Positions 31,460 to 41,200 of a stretch of 64,000 nt of DNA are shown piece after piece. The DNA is from Pseudomonas lutea (GTDB lineage: Bacteria; Pseudomonadota; Gammaproteobacteria; Pseudomonadales; Pseudomonadaceae). Position 1 is the stretch's first letter. Each line of letters begins with the position of its first letter. The stretch covers positions 1,302,001 to 1,366,000 of the forward strand of contig NZ_JRMB01000002.1 in assembly GCF_000759445.1 (NCBI RefSeq). Direction: 5' to 3'. The notes under the pieces are model-generated. The model searched no databases, had not been told where the DNA came from, and was given only the letters and a program-made list of their open reading frames with translations. Position numbers and translations under genes: made by a program.

Positions 31460-31664
31460 GCTCAGCTTCCTTATGGCAACTGGCCTTCAGTGAAGACGCC
31501 TTTTGCCGTTTTCACAACTCATAAAAGCAGGATGTTTTGTGCCGGCGTTCAACTAAATGACGTACGGATCAACGCAACACATCTGGCGCTGCGCGCGGTG
31601 AACTTGGGCTGGCGACGTTATGCGTTTAGTATCCGGCATCCACTTCTTCTCGCAGGCCGGCGTC

Positions 31665-32123
31665 ATGTCTATCAACTGGATTTGCAAACACCATACCGAG
31701 CTTGGAAAAGAGCAGCTGTACGCCATTTTGCAGCTCAGGGCGCAGGTGTTCGTGGTGGAGCAGAAGTGCTGGTACCTGGACGTCGACGGCCAGGATTTAC
31801 TGGGCGATACCTGCCATCTCATGGCGTGGCAGGGTGATCAACTGGTCGCTTATCTGCGGTTGCTGGACCCCATTCAGCAGAACGGCGACGTGACCATTGG
31901 CCGAGTCGTGACTGCCCCGTCAATGCGCAACAAGGGCATGGGGCACGAGCTGATGGTGCAGGCGCTGGAACATGCCGAGCGTCAATGGCCGGACCAGCCG
32001 ATATTTCTTTCGGCCCAGGCGCACTTGCAGGGTTACTACAGCCGCTATGGCTTCAATCCGGTAGGCGAGATTTATGTCGAAGACGGCATACCGCACATCA
32101 GCATGCGCCGCGATCTAGATTGA
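31665..32123 (+). CDS. elaA: GNAT acetyltransferase of the ElaA type
   Basis: A 152-residue N-acetyltransferase with the ElaA N-terminus (LYAILQLRAQVFVVEQKCWYLD) and the acetyl-CoA loop VTAPSMRNKGMGHELM (about 86-101); E. coli ElaA has 153. The substrate is not known. The ATG at 31665 was chosen to match the family; the frame extends to 31620. The upstream gap and the short REP cluster downstream separate it from its neighbours. Confidence 0.88.
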   Translation: MSINWICKHHTELGKEQLYAILQLRAQVFVVEQKCWYLDVDGQDLLGDTCHLMAWQGDQLVAYLRLLDPIQQNGDVTIGRVVTAPSMRNKGMGHELMVQALEHAERQWPDQPIFLSAQAHLQGYYSRYGFNPVGEIYVEDGIPHISMRRDLD

Positions 32124-32141
32124 GCCGGGGAGTCAGATGGC

Positions 32142-32225
32142 ATAACTGGCTTCAGCCGAGCTCTTAACCCGTGGGACCGCTTTAGCCGAGCTCGCAACCC
32201 GTGGGACCGGCTTTAGCCGGGAAGC
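32142..32225. repeat. Three direct REP half-units
   Basis: ACTGGCTTCAGCCGAG, GACCGCTTTAGCCGAG and GACCGGCTTTAGCCGGG recur every 30-31 bp, linked by CTC-(T/G)-(T/C)AACCCGTGG. They are half-REPs in direct orientation, unlike the doublets elsewhere in the window. Confidence 0.75.
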
Positions 32226-32245
32226 TTCTGAATCACCTTGCGTCG

Positions 32246-32542
32246 TCAGGGATACCCCAGCACAGTCTTGATGGACTTTAGATTGCGCTCGATCCACGCT
32301 GGCTCGATCGCACCCCAGTCACGAATCCGGTAGCCGCCTGCATGGTTGCGGCCGCCGTCCTGTTGCTCGAACTCACAGACAATGTCCAGATCTGCCAGCG
32401 CAGCGATGGTGTCCTGCGCCGTGCGACGTGGCATGCCGGTGATCTCAGTGAGCGCCGGAACACTGCTGGCCGTTTGACTGTCGATCAGATAAGCCACGTA
32501 CAGACGGCGGTAAAAACTGCTTTTGGTCTTGCTGACGTCCAT
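32246..32542 (-). CDS. Small winged-helix DNA-binding protein
   Basis: A 98-residue protein whose first 65 residues look like a winged helix-turn-helix (SSVPALTEITGMPRRTAQDTIAALADL, then a wing EFEQQDGGRNHAGG). The C-terminal end YRIRDWGAIEPAWI is conserved in appearance, but I cannot name a family. The ATG at 32542 has GGAAG upstream. It starts 31 bp after the YgjP-like gene, so the two are probably one operon. No target is known. Confidence 0.7.
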   Translation of the reverse strand: MDVSKTKSSFYRRLYVAYLIDSQTASSVPALTEITGMPRRTAQDTIAALADLDIVCEFEQQDGGRNHAGGYRIRDWGAIEPAWIERNLKSIKTVLGYP

Positions 32543-32573
32543 CGAGACTTCCTTGAATGTGGTGATGCGCCGC

Positions 32574-33092
32574 TCAGCGCAAGGCGGTCTGCATGTCACG
32601 CCAGGTCAGGTAGATACGCAGGTCGAATTCCAACTGGTGGTAGCCCGGCTGCATGTGCTCGCACAGTTGATAAAAAGCCTTGTTGTGCTCTGCCTCTTTG
32701 AAATGTGCGAGTTCGTGAACCACGATCATTTTCAGAAATTGCGGTGCAGCTTCCTTGAACAACGCCGCCACGCGGATTTCCTTCTTCGCCTTGAGCTTGC
32801 CGCCCTGCACCCGCGACACCGTGGTGTGCAGTCCCAACGCTCGATGGGTCAGGTCCAGACGGTTGTCGAACAAGACTTTATCGATGTTCGGCGCATTGCG
32901 CAGATACGTCTGCTTGAGCGCCAGCGCATAGGCGTAAAGCGCCTTGTCGCTCTGCACCTCATGGCGCTCCGGGTAGCGCTGCTGCAGGTAATCGGCAAGG
33001 CGATTCTGCGCAATCAGCTGGCGCACCTGATCCTGCAAGCCTTCGGGATAGGCCTGCAGGTATTTGAGCTCAATGGGAAGCGTGACGGTCAT
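32574..33092 (-). CDS. YgjP-like (DUF45) metal-dependent hydrolase
   Basis: A 172-residue protein with the zincin motif VVHELAHFKEAEHNKAF: H126, E127 and H130 in HELAH and a third ligand candidate H136. This spacing is characteristic of YgjP/DUF45 (WLM-like) proteins. No signal peptide is present, so it acts in the cytoplasm. The substrate is unknown. First gene of a probable operon with the winged-helix protein. Confidence 0.85.
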   Translation of the reverse strand: MTVTLPIELKYLQAYPEGLQDQVRQLIAQNRLADYLQQRYPERHEVQSDKALYAYALALKQTYLRNAPNIDKVLFDNRLDLTHRALGLHTTVSRVQGGKLKAKKEIRVAALFKEAAPQFLKMIVVHELAHFKEAEHNKAFYQLCEHMQPGYHQLEFDLRIYLTWRDMQTALR

Positions 33093-33131
33093 GATCGGAT
33101 CGGGTCGTGGAAAAGGCAGGAGTCTACCGCG

Positions 33132-35288
33132 TCAGTCCTGCCCCAGCAGCTGTAATGCGACTGGCAATTCCACGGGCTGCACGAAACGCTCGGCTTCGAG
33201 CGGCGGCATCGGATGGGCAATCAGAAATCCCTGAATAATCTGACAGCCGTTGTCGACGAGCCATTCGTACTGCTCGACGGTTTCAACCCCTTCGGCGATC
33301 ACGTCGATGTCCAGCATGCGGCAGAGATCGATAATGCTGCGTGCAACGGCAAGATCCCTGGGCGACCCGAGCATGCCGCCAATGAAGTGTCGGTCGAGTT
33401 TGAGGGTGTCCAGATCGAGGTTGCGCAGGTGAGCAAGCGAACTGTCGCCGGCGCCAAAGTCATCCAGCGATACGCGCACGCCGATGTTGTGCAGGTTCTG
33501 CAATTGCTGGCGGCTGTGGACCAGATTGTGAACCAGCGATGGCTCGGTGATCTCCACTTCCAGCTGCCGCGGTTGCAGACCATGCAGCTGCATCGCTCGC
33601 TGTAATTCGGCCGCAAGGTTGGGCAGGCTGAATTGCGCAGGGCTTACGCTCACACTCATGACCAGATCGTCGGGAAACACATCGCCCCAGCGTTTGCGCT
33701 GCGCCGCACCCTGCTCGAAAATCCAGCTGCCCAGTTTGTTGATCAGGCGCGTCTCTTCCAGCAGCGGGATGAACACGCCAGACGGCACGTCGCCCGCGTC
33801 TGGATGATGCCAGCGCAGCAGGGCCTCGAAGCCTCGGGTTTTTCCGGTGACCACATTGACTTGCGGCTGGTAGACCATCGAAAAGTCTTTACCGTCGATC
33901 GCGGTACGAACGCTTTCTTCAAGCATCAGGCGCGACCGCGCGCGGCCGTTCATGTACTGGTCAAAGAATCGGTATTGCTGGCGTCCCGCCCGCTTGGCTT
34001 CGTACATCGCAATGTCGGCCGCGCGCAACAAACCGTCCAGATTGGTGCCGCAGTCGGGGTACACGGCAATGCCAATGCTTGCCCCCAGCGTCGCTTCTAC
34101 ACCGTCAACCATGCGCCGCGTAGACACCCGCTCGATGAGTTTTTCGGCGACTTTGGCGGCGTGTTCGGGGAAGTCCAGACCGTCGATAACCACCACAAAC
34201 TCGTCGCCCCCCATGCGCGCAAGCACGTCGTAAGGGCGCAGGCAGTCTTTCAGCTGCGCGCCCACCCATTGCAGCACTTGATCGCCGGCGTCGTGGCCGA
34301 GGGAATCATTCACTTCCTTGAAGCCGTCGAGGTCCAGGTACAGCACCACCAGATACTTGCCCGCATGTTCGTTGCGCAGCAGCATCCCTTCGACGGTCTG
34401 ATAGAAGCCGCGCCGGTTCAGCAGGCCGGTCAGGGAGTCCGTCACGGCCTGGTGCTCGAGCTGACGATAAAGGTCACGCACCACCGACATGTCGAGCACG
34501 CTCAGCACCATGGCGCGCTGCTCGGCGGGCAGTGGCGCGCAGGACAGCGCGACCGGCACCTGGCGCCCCTCCGGCGTGCGCATCACAGCGTCGTGTACGC
34601 GGTAAGTGTCGGCACGGCGGTAGTGGTGGTAGAACCCGGAATCGGTCCATTCGCCCACGCTGGGTTCTTGAAGGTAAGTACGCAGCTCGGTGCCGCGCAA
34701 CTCACCGTCAGTCATACCCAGCAGGCGGCAGATTGCCGGGTTGGCGAAGCTGATGATGCCGTCCTCCGTCACCACAAGGATGCCTTCAGCGACGTTCGCC
34801 AGTACCGATGCGTTGAACGCCCGCGCCGACTCCAGTTCGCGACTCAGCTTTTGCAGCGCACGCCTGTTGTGCTGCTGCTCCAGAAGCGCCTGGACCTTGG
34901 GCCTGAGAATATTGGGATCGAACGGCTTGAACAGGTAATCGACTGCGCCACTGGCGTAGCCCCTGTGCACTGAGTCGCGGGATTGTTCGTTGGCGGTGAG
35001 AAAGATGATCGGCGTCAGTCGTGTTCGCTGGCTGCCGCGCATGAGGCGGGCCACTTCAAAGCCGTCCATGTCCGGCATCTGGACATCGAGCAGTACCAGA
35101 TCAACATCCCGGTCCAGCAAAATGCTCAGCGCTTCCATGCCTCCGCTGGCGGTGATGATTTCCCTGTCCTGACGCTGAAGTACAGCGCACATGGTCACCA
35201 GATTTTCCGGGTAATCGTCGACGACCAACAATACTGATTTGCCACTTGATGGCGGGGACTGCACGCATTCCATGCTGCTACTCATCAT
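33132..35288 (-). CDS. Response regulator with PAS, GGDEF and EAL domains
   Basis: Links a phosphorelay to c-di-GMP. The receiver domain (about 18-138) has the phosphoacceptor D68 in LLDVQMPDMDG and the switch lysine in LFKPF. A PAS domain follows at about 155-270, GGDEF at 360-364 (intact, with an inhibitory-site RPYD at 351-354), and an EAL domain from about 465. The EAL motif (488-490) is present, but the metal-binding Asn of the usual VNVS motif reads Ser (VSVSPAQF) and DDFGTGYSS is DDFGAGDSS, so hydrolysis may be weak. No histidine kinase gene adjoins it. Confidence 0.9.
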   Translation of the reverse strand: MMSSSMECVQSPPSSGKSVLLVVDDYPENLVTMCAVLQRQDREIITASGGMEALSILLDRDVDLVLLDVQMPDMDGFEVARLMRGSQRTRLTPIIFLTANEQSRDSVHRGYASGAVDYLFKPFDPNILRPKVQALLEQQHNRRALQKLSRELESARAFNASVLANVAEGILVVTEDGIISFANPAICRLLGMTDGELRGTELRTYLQEPSVGEWTDSGFYHHYRRADTYRVHDAVMRTPEGRQVPVALSCAPLPAEQRAMVLSVLDMSVVRDLYRQLEHQAVTDSLTGLLNRRGFYQTVEGMLLRNEHAGKYLVVLYLDLDGFKEVNDSLGHDAGDQVLQWVGAQLKDCLRPYDVLARMGGDEFVVVIDGLDFPEHAAKVAEKLIERVSTRRMVDGVEATLGASIGIAVYPDCGTNLDGLLRAADIAMYEAKRAGRQQYRFFDQYMNGRARSRLMLEESVRTAIDGKDFSMVYQPQVNVVTGKTRGFEALLRWHHPDAGDVPSGVFIPLLEETRLINKLGSWIFEQGAAQRKRWGDVFPDDLVMSVSVSPAQFSLPNLAAELQRAMQLHGLQPRQLEVEITEPSLVHNLVHSRQQLQNLHNIGVRVSLDDFGAGDSSLAHLRNLDLDTLKLDRHFIGGMLGSPRDLAVARSIIDLCRMLDIDVIAEGVETVEQYEWLVDNGCQIIQGFLIAHPMPPLEAERFVQPVELPVALQLLGQD

Positions 35289-35467
35289 TCACTTTACTGC
35301 CCGGGGAGTGTCCCCGCCGATGTTCTGGTAGGCCATTACTCTAGCTTCGATTGAGAAAAAAAGAAGGAAGCGAGTACGCCCTTGCCGAGAAAGTGCCGTT
35401 CAGCCGACTAACGGTCAGGCCTCTCGAACTCAGGTCAGACCTACGCTGCAGCCCAATTAGCGGCACT

Positions 35468-35477
35468 TTGACGTCAA
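35468..35477. promoter_or_regulatory. Palindrome upstream of the alginate lyase gene
   Basis: TTGACGTCAA is a perfect 10-bp palindrome about 115 bp before the PL7 gene, with a -10-like TCGTATAAA at about 35515-35523. It may be an operator or part of the promoter. The 302-bp gap between the two genes shows nothing else. Confidence 0.3.
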
Positions 35478-35590
35478 CCATCCGACAGATTCGCATTAAC
35501 AAACGCAGCGGCGAATCGTATAAACAGCGCCCCTTTCACCCTTTTGCGCCAGCCTTTTTGCTGGCAATGAGACATACCGGACGACTAGAC

Positions 35591-36262
35591 ATGATTGATT
35601 TGGGAACCTGGAATCTGAGCATTCCCGTGGGCTCGCCCCCCGCCACTGTCGAAACGCAACAACTGCTTAACGGGTACGACGGCAAATACTTCAAGTCAGG
35701 CGCATCGAATATTACGTTCTGGGCGCCGGTCACCGGAACGAAGACCGCCAACGCGAAATATCCACGTACCGAACTGCGTGAAACCTGGTCCAACGGCACG
35801 CTGCATAACTGGTACTACCAGGACGCCGATAACTTCCTCAACGCCAAGCTCAAGGTGCTGCAAGTGCCGTCGTCCGGCAAAGTGGTCATCGGTCAGATCC
35901 ACGTTTATGACAGCACCCAGCCGCTGTTGAAGGTTGAGTACCAATACAAGGAAGCGACGCACATGGGCAACATCGTTGCCAAGGTCCGCTACCACCCCAA
36001 CGACAAGAAGCCCCGGGTGATCACCGTTGCTGAAAACGTGGCCCTGAACGAAACCTTCAACTACGTCATCCACCTGAACAAAGCCGGACTGCTCAGCGTG
36101 ACGGCTCACGGGATGGCCTGGAACGACCGCATCAGCGCCACCTGGAGCAAGCAGCAGCTGTATTTCAAGGCTGGGGTCTACACCCAGGACAACACCGGGT
36201 ATACCAGCGAGGGCGGCAAGACGATGTTCTTCAACCTGGACGCCGACCACAACAAGAGCTGA
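35591..36262 (+). CDS. Polysaccharide lyase family 7 alginate lyase
   Basis: Cleaves alginate by beta-elimination. The three PL7 motifs are complete: R59-TELR-E (RTELRE), Q102-I-H104, and YFKAGVYTQ at 191-199 with the catalytic tyrosine Y197. The 223-residue product starts directly at the catalytic jelly roll, MIDLGTWNLSIPVG, without a signal peptide. Extending to the in-frame ATG at 35567 or further to 35351 gives no signal sequence either. P. aeruginosa has a similar short PL7 lyase (PA1167). No good Shine-Dalgarno is seen at either ATG. Confidence 0.9.
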   Translation: MIDLGTWNLSIPVGSPPATVETQQLLNGYDGKYFKSGASNITFWAPVTGTKTANAKYPRTELRETWSNGTLHNWYYQDADNFLNAKLKVLQVPSSGKVVIGQIHVYDSTQPLLKVEYQYKEATHMGNIVAKVRYHPNDKKPRVITVAENVALNETFNYVIHLNKAGLLSVTAHGMAWNDRISATWSKQQLYFKAGVYTQDNTGYTSEGGKTMFFNLDADHNKS

Positions 36263-36273
36263 TGTGGGCTGGA

Positions 36274-36302
36274 GCGCCCGAGCATTCGCGTTGCTCGGGC
36301 GC
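36274..36302. terminator. Convergent hairpin between alginate lyase gene and putP
   Basis: GCGCCCGAGCA and TGCTCGGGCGC form an 11-bp stem with an 8-base loop between the two stop codons. It can serve both strands, though T-tracts are weak. Confidence 0.6.
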
Positions 36303-36318
36303 TTGTACAAAGCAGCGA

Positions 36319-37803
36319 TTACGCCGCCCTGTATTCCTTTTCTGCTGCTTCAAAGCGCGTCAACATGCCCGGCGTCGGCCCTCTGCCGACAGCGCTGAAT
36401 ACCACAATGGCAATGCTCGCAAAGATGAAGCCCGGGATAATTTCGTACAGACCCAGCAGCTCAAAGTGCTTCCACACCACTACCGTGATCGCGCCCACTA
36501 GAATCCCTGCCAGCGCGCCGTTGCGAGTCATGCCTTTCCAGATCACCGAGATCAGCACCACCGGACCGAACGCTGCGCCAAAGCCGGCCCACGCGTAGCT
36601 GACCAGCCCAAGCACGCGGTTCTCCGGATTGGCGGCCAGGGCGATAGCAATCAGTGCCACCAGCAGAACCATCGCTCGCCCCACCCACACCAACTCGGTT
36701 TGCGATGCGCTCTTGCGCAGGAACGCCTTGTAGAAGTCTTCGGTCAACGCGCTGGAGCAGACCAGCAATTGACAGCTCAGGGTGCTCATGACCGCCGCAA
36801 GAATGGCCGACAGCAGCACACCGGCGACCCATGGGTTGAACAGGATTTTGGCCAGCTCGATGAAGACACGCTCATGGTTTTCGGTGACAGGACCCGCGAC
36901 TTCCGGGTGCGCCGAAAAATACGCGATCCCGAAGAAGCCCACGGCAACAGTGCCCCCCAGGCAAAGGATCATCCAGGTCATGGAAATGCGACGGGCCTTG
37001 GCAATCGACTTGACCGAATCAGCCGCCATGAAGCGTGCCAGGATATGCGGTTGGCCAAAGTAGCCCAGGCCCCAGCCCATCAGCGAGATGACGCCAATGA
37101 AGGTGGTGTTCTTGAGCATGTCGAAGTTGCTCGGATCCTGAGCTTCAATCGCCATGAATGTCGTGTCGACTCCGCCTGTTGCCAACAGCACGATGATCGG
37201 CGTCAGGATCAGCGCAAAAATCATCAGCGTCGCTTGCACGGTATCGGTCCAGCTGACCGCCAGAAACCCACCAATGAAGGTGTAGGCAATGGTCGCCGCC
37301 GCGCCTGCCCACAAAGCCGTCTCGTAGGACATGCCAAATGTGCTTTCGAAGAGCCGTGCGCCGGCGACAATGCCGGAAGCGCAATAGATCGTGAAGAACA
37401 CCAGAATGACGATAGCGGAGATCACCCGCAGCAAGCCGCTGTGGTCTTCGAAGCGACTGGAAAAGTAGTCCGGGAGGGTCAGCGCATCGCCGTTGTGCTC
37501 GGTCTGCACTCGCAGGCGCCCGGCAACGAATAGCCAGTTGAGGTAGGCGCCGATGATGAGGCCGATGGCGATCCAGCTTTCCGACAGCCCCGACATGTAG
37601 ATGGCACCCGGCAGGCCCATGAGCAACCAGCCGCTCATGTCTGAAGCACCCGCAGAGAGCGCCGTGACCACGCTGCCAAGGCTGCGACCGCCGAGGATGT
37701 AGTCCGAGAGATTATTGGTGGAACGATAGGCCATGAGCCCGATCAGGACCATTGCGGCGATGTAGATCACGAAGGTGATCAGGGTTGGATTGCTGACACT
37801 CAT
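36319..37803 (-). CDS. putP: Sodium/proline symporter PutP
   Basis: Sodium-driven proline uptake across the inner membrane. The 494-residue protein has the SSS-family pattern of about 13 helices, with LGGRSLGSVVTALSAGASDMSGWLLMG (TM2) and the sodium-site serines and threonines of TM8. The ATG at 37803 begins the family N-terminus; the frame is open to 38115 over DNA that holds the put control region. It is divergent from putA and should share its regulation. Confidence 0.95.
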   Translation of the reverse strand: MSVSNPTLITFVIYIAAMVLIGLMAYRSTNNLSDYILGGRSLGSVVTALSAGASDMSGWLLMGLPGAIYMSGLSESWIAIGLIIGAYLNWLFVAGRLRVQTEHNGDALTLPDYFSSRFEDHSGLLRVISAIVILVFFTIYCASGIVAGARLFESTFGMSYETALWAGAAATIAYTFIGGFLAVSWTDTVQATLMIFALILTPIIVLLATGGVDTTFMAIEAQDPSNFDMLKNTTFIGVISLMGWGLGYFGQPHILARFMAADSVKSIAKARRISMTWMILCLGGTVAVGFFGIAYFSAHPEVAGPVTENHERVFIELAKILFNPWVAGVLLSAILAAVMSTLSCQLLVCSSALTEDFYKAFLRKSASQTELVWVGRAMVLLVALIAIALAANPENRVLGLVSYAWAGFGAAFGPVVLISVIWKGMTRNGALAGILVGAITVVVWKHFELLGLYEIIPGFIFASIAIVVFSAVGRGPTPGMLTRFEAAEKEYRAA

Positions 37804-38233
37804 GGGTAATATCCCGGTGTTGTTTTTATGAGCGCGAGCAATGCGAAACTCCCCTGAGGCATCAGGTTCGCGCAAAGCCGCTCGCGTGTGTCGCGGGCAG
37901 ACGAAGTACGCCTTTGCACCCCGCTTGAATGCACCAAAGCGGCGCATCCTAGAGGACATTCCAGAACAGGTGCAACCCGAAAACCGGTAATACCTGGCTT
38001 TTTTACAAATAAGTTTGAAAGGCCACCACGCCCGGTATTTGTCGGTAAGAAGCCCAACCCTGGCTGGGAGCTTATGCCGCATAGGACGCAGCCCGGTCGG
38101 ATTAAAGCGCTCCACCCAAAGAGCGGTCGAAACACTTTGAAAAAAGCGGTTGCACCCGGTTGCACCCTTGCGATGCCAAGGCTAATCTTGCCCCAGTTAA
38201 GCCACATGACCGTGGCTGTCATGAGGACTAGCA
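37804..38233. promoter_or_regulatory. putP-putA divergent control region with PutA-type operators
   Basis: The 430-bp gap has GTTGCA at 38149-38154 and 38159-38164 on the plus strand and once, inverted, at 37971-37976. GTTGCA is the sequence that the ribbon-helix-helix domain of E. coli PutA recognises in its put control DNA. The two plus-strand copies are 10 bp apart, one helical turn, and lie 70-85 bp before putA. PutA in this genome has that domain, so autorepression is likely. Confidence 0.7.
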
Positions 38234-41200
38234 ATGGCCACCACCACCCTCGGCGTCAAACTCGACGATCCTACCCGCGAGCGACTGAAATCGGCTGCTC
38301 AATCCATCGACCGTACACCCCATTGGTTGATCAAGCAGGCGATCTTCAACTATCTCGAGAAGCTCGAGGGCGGTGCGACCCTAAGTGAACTCAGCGGTCT
38401 GGGTGGCAAAGATGCCGATGATCAGGGCGACCTGCCCGCTGACGTCGGCCATCAGGCATTCCTTGAATTCGCCGAGAGTATTCTTCCTCAGTCGGTGTTG
38501 CGCGCCGCAATCACCTCGGCCTACCGCCGTCCCGAACCTGAAGTAGTGCCCATGCTCATCGAGCAGGCACGATTGCCTGCTCCAATGGCCGACGCCACGC
38601 ACAAGCTCGCCGCCTCCATAGCGGAAAAATTGCGCAATCAGAAAAGCGCCGGGGGTCGCGCTGGCATCGTCCAGGGGCTGTTGCAGGAGTTTTCGCTGTC
38701 CTCGCAGGAAGGCGTGGCGCTGATGTGCCTCGCCGAGGCCTTGCTGCGCATACCTGACAAAGGCACCCGTGACGCCTTGATCCGCGACAAGATCAGCACC
38801 GGCAACTGGCACCCGCACCTGGGCAACAGCCCGTCGCTGTTCGTCAACGCCGCCACATGGGGCCTGTTGCTGACCGGTAAACTCGTCAGCACTCACAACG
38901 AGGCCGGCCTGACCTCCTCGCTGAGCCGCATCATCGGCAAATCCGGCGAGCCAATGATCCGCAAAGGCGTGGACATGGCCATGCGCCTGATGGGCGAGCA
39001 GTTCGTCACCGGCGAAACCATCGCCGAAGCGCTGGCCAACGCCAGCAGGTTCGAGGCAAAAGGCTTCCGCTATTCCTATGACATGCTCGGCGAAGCGGCA
39101 CTGACCGAGCACGACGCGCAGAAATACCTGGCGTCTTACGAGCAGGCGATTCACTCCATCGGCAAGGCCTCCCATGGCCGCGGCATCTACGAAGGCCCCG
39201 GTATCTCAATCAAGTTGTCCGCGTTGCACCCGCGCTACAGCCGCGCACAATACGAGCGCGTCATGGACGAGTTGTACCCGCGCCTGCTGTCACTGACGCT
39301 TCTGGCCAAGCAATACGACATCGGCCTGAATATCGATGCCGAAGAGGCCGATCGCCTTGAGCTGTCGCTGGACCTGCTTGAGCGCCTGTGCTTCGAGCCG
39401 CAACTGACGGGCTGGAACGGCATCGGGTTTGTGATTCAGGCCTACCAAAAGCGTTGCCCGTACGTGATCGATTACGTCATCGACCTGGCGCGCCGCAGTC
39501 GCCACCGCCTGATGATCCGCCTGGTGAAAGGGGCCTACTGGGACAGCGAGATCAAACGCGCCCAGGTTGAAGGACTGGAAGGCTACCCGGTCTACACGCG
39601 CAAGGTGTACACCGACGTTTCCTACGTCGCCTGCGCCCGCAAACTGCTGTCGGTGCCGGAAGTCATCTATCCGCAATTTGCGACGCACAACGCCCATACG
39701 CTTGCCGCCATCTATCACATCGCCGGGCAGAACTATTACCCCGGCCAGTACGAGTTCCAGTGCCTGCATGGCATGGGCGAACCCCTGTACGAGCAGGTCG
39801 TAGGCAAAGTCGCCGACGGCAAGTTGAACCGACCGTGCCGCGTGTACGCGCCTGTCGGTACCCATGAAACGCTGCTGGCGTATCTGGTTCGTCGACTGCT
39901 GGAAAACGGCGCCAACACCTCTTTTGTCAACCGGATCGCGGACCAGTCAATCTCGATTCAGGAACTGGTAGCCGATCCGGTGTCCAGCATCGAGCGCATG
40001 GCAACGCAGGAAGGCGGTTTTGGCTTGCCACACCCGCGCATTCCATTGCCGCGCGACCTTTACGGCGCCGAGCGCGCCAACTCGGCCGGTATCGACATGG
40101 CCAACGAGCACCGCCTGGCATCACTGTCTTCGGCACTCCTCGCCACTGCGCATAACGCCTGGAAGGCCGGTCCGATGCTGGGCTGCCCGGTCAGCGCCGG
40201 CACTGAAACGCCGGTCTTGAATCCGTCGGATCTGCGTGACGTCGTCGGCCACGTCCAGGAAGCAACCCTGGAAGACGTTGATAACGCCCTGCTCAGCGCC
40301 CTCAGCGCCGGGCCGATCTGGCAAGCGACGCCACCGGCTGAGCGTGCCGCGATCCTGGAGCGCGCCGCGGACCTGATGGAAGCCGAGATACAACCCTTGA
40401 TGGGCCTGCTGGCTCGCGAAGCCGGCAAGACGTTCGCCAACGCCATCGCCGAAGTGCGCGAGGCTGTGGATTTCCTGCGCTACTACGCGGTCCAGGCACG
40501 CAACGATTTCAGCAATGACGCTCACCGTCCACTGGGCCCTGTAGTGTGCATCAGCCCGTGGAACTTCCCGTTGGCCATCTTCAGCGGTCAGGTGGCTGCA
40601 GCCTTGGCGGCCGGCAACCCGGTGCTCGCCAAACCCGCCGAACAGACACCACTCATTGCCGCGCAGGCCGTACGCATCCTGCTCGAAGCGGGCATTCCGG
40701 AAGGCGTGGTGCAACTGCTCCCTGGCCGCGGTGAAACCGTTGGCGCGCGGTTGGTTGGCGATGATCGCGTCAAGGGCGTCATGTTCACCGGTTCGACCGA
40801 AGTTGCCCGCTTGCTGCAGCGCAACGTTGCCGGCCGTCTTGATGCACAGGGCCGCCCTATTCCGCTGATCGCCGAAACTGGCGGCCAGAACGCAATGATC
40901 GTCGACTCCTCGGCGCTCACCGAGCAAGTGGTCATCGACGTCGTGTCGTCTGCGTTCGACAGCGCCGGCCAGCGCTGCTCCGCCTTGCGCGTCCTGTGCT
41001 TGCAGGAAGACTCTGCGGATCGCGTCATTGAAATGCTCAAAGGCGCGATGGCCGAGAGCCGTCTGGGTAACCCGGAGCGACTGTCGGTAGACATCGGCCC
41101 GGTCATCGATCAGGAAGCCAAGGCCGGCATCGAGAAGCACATTCAGGCCATGCGCGACAAAGGCCGCAACGTGTATCAGGTTGCCATTGCCGACAGCGAC

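Noticed and set aside
31391..31837. 148-codon plus-strand frame before elaA
   Set aside because: Overlaps the elaA start in another frame; elaA has the family N-terminus.
35351..35590. N-terminal extension of the alginate lyase
   Set aside because: No ribosome binding site and no signal peptide; the family begins at the ATG at 35591.
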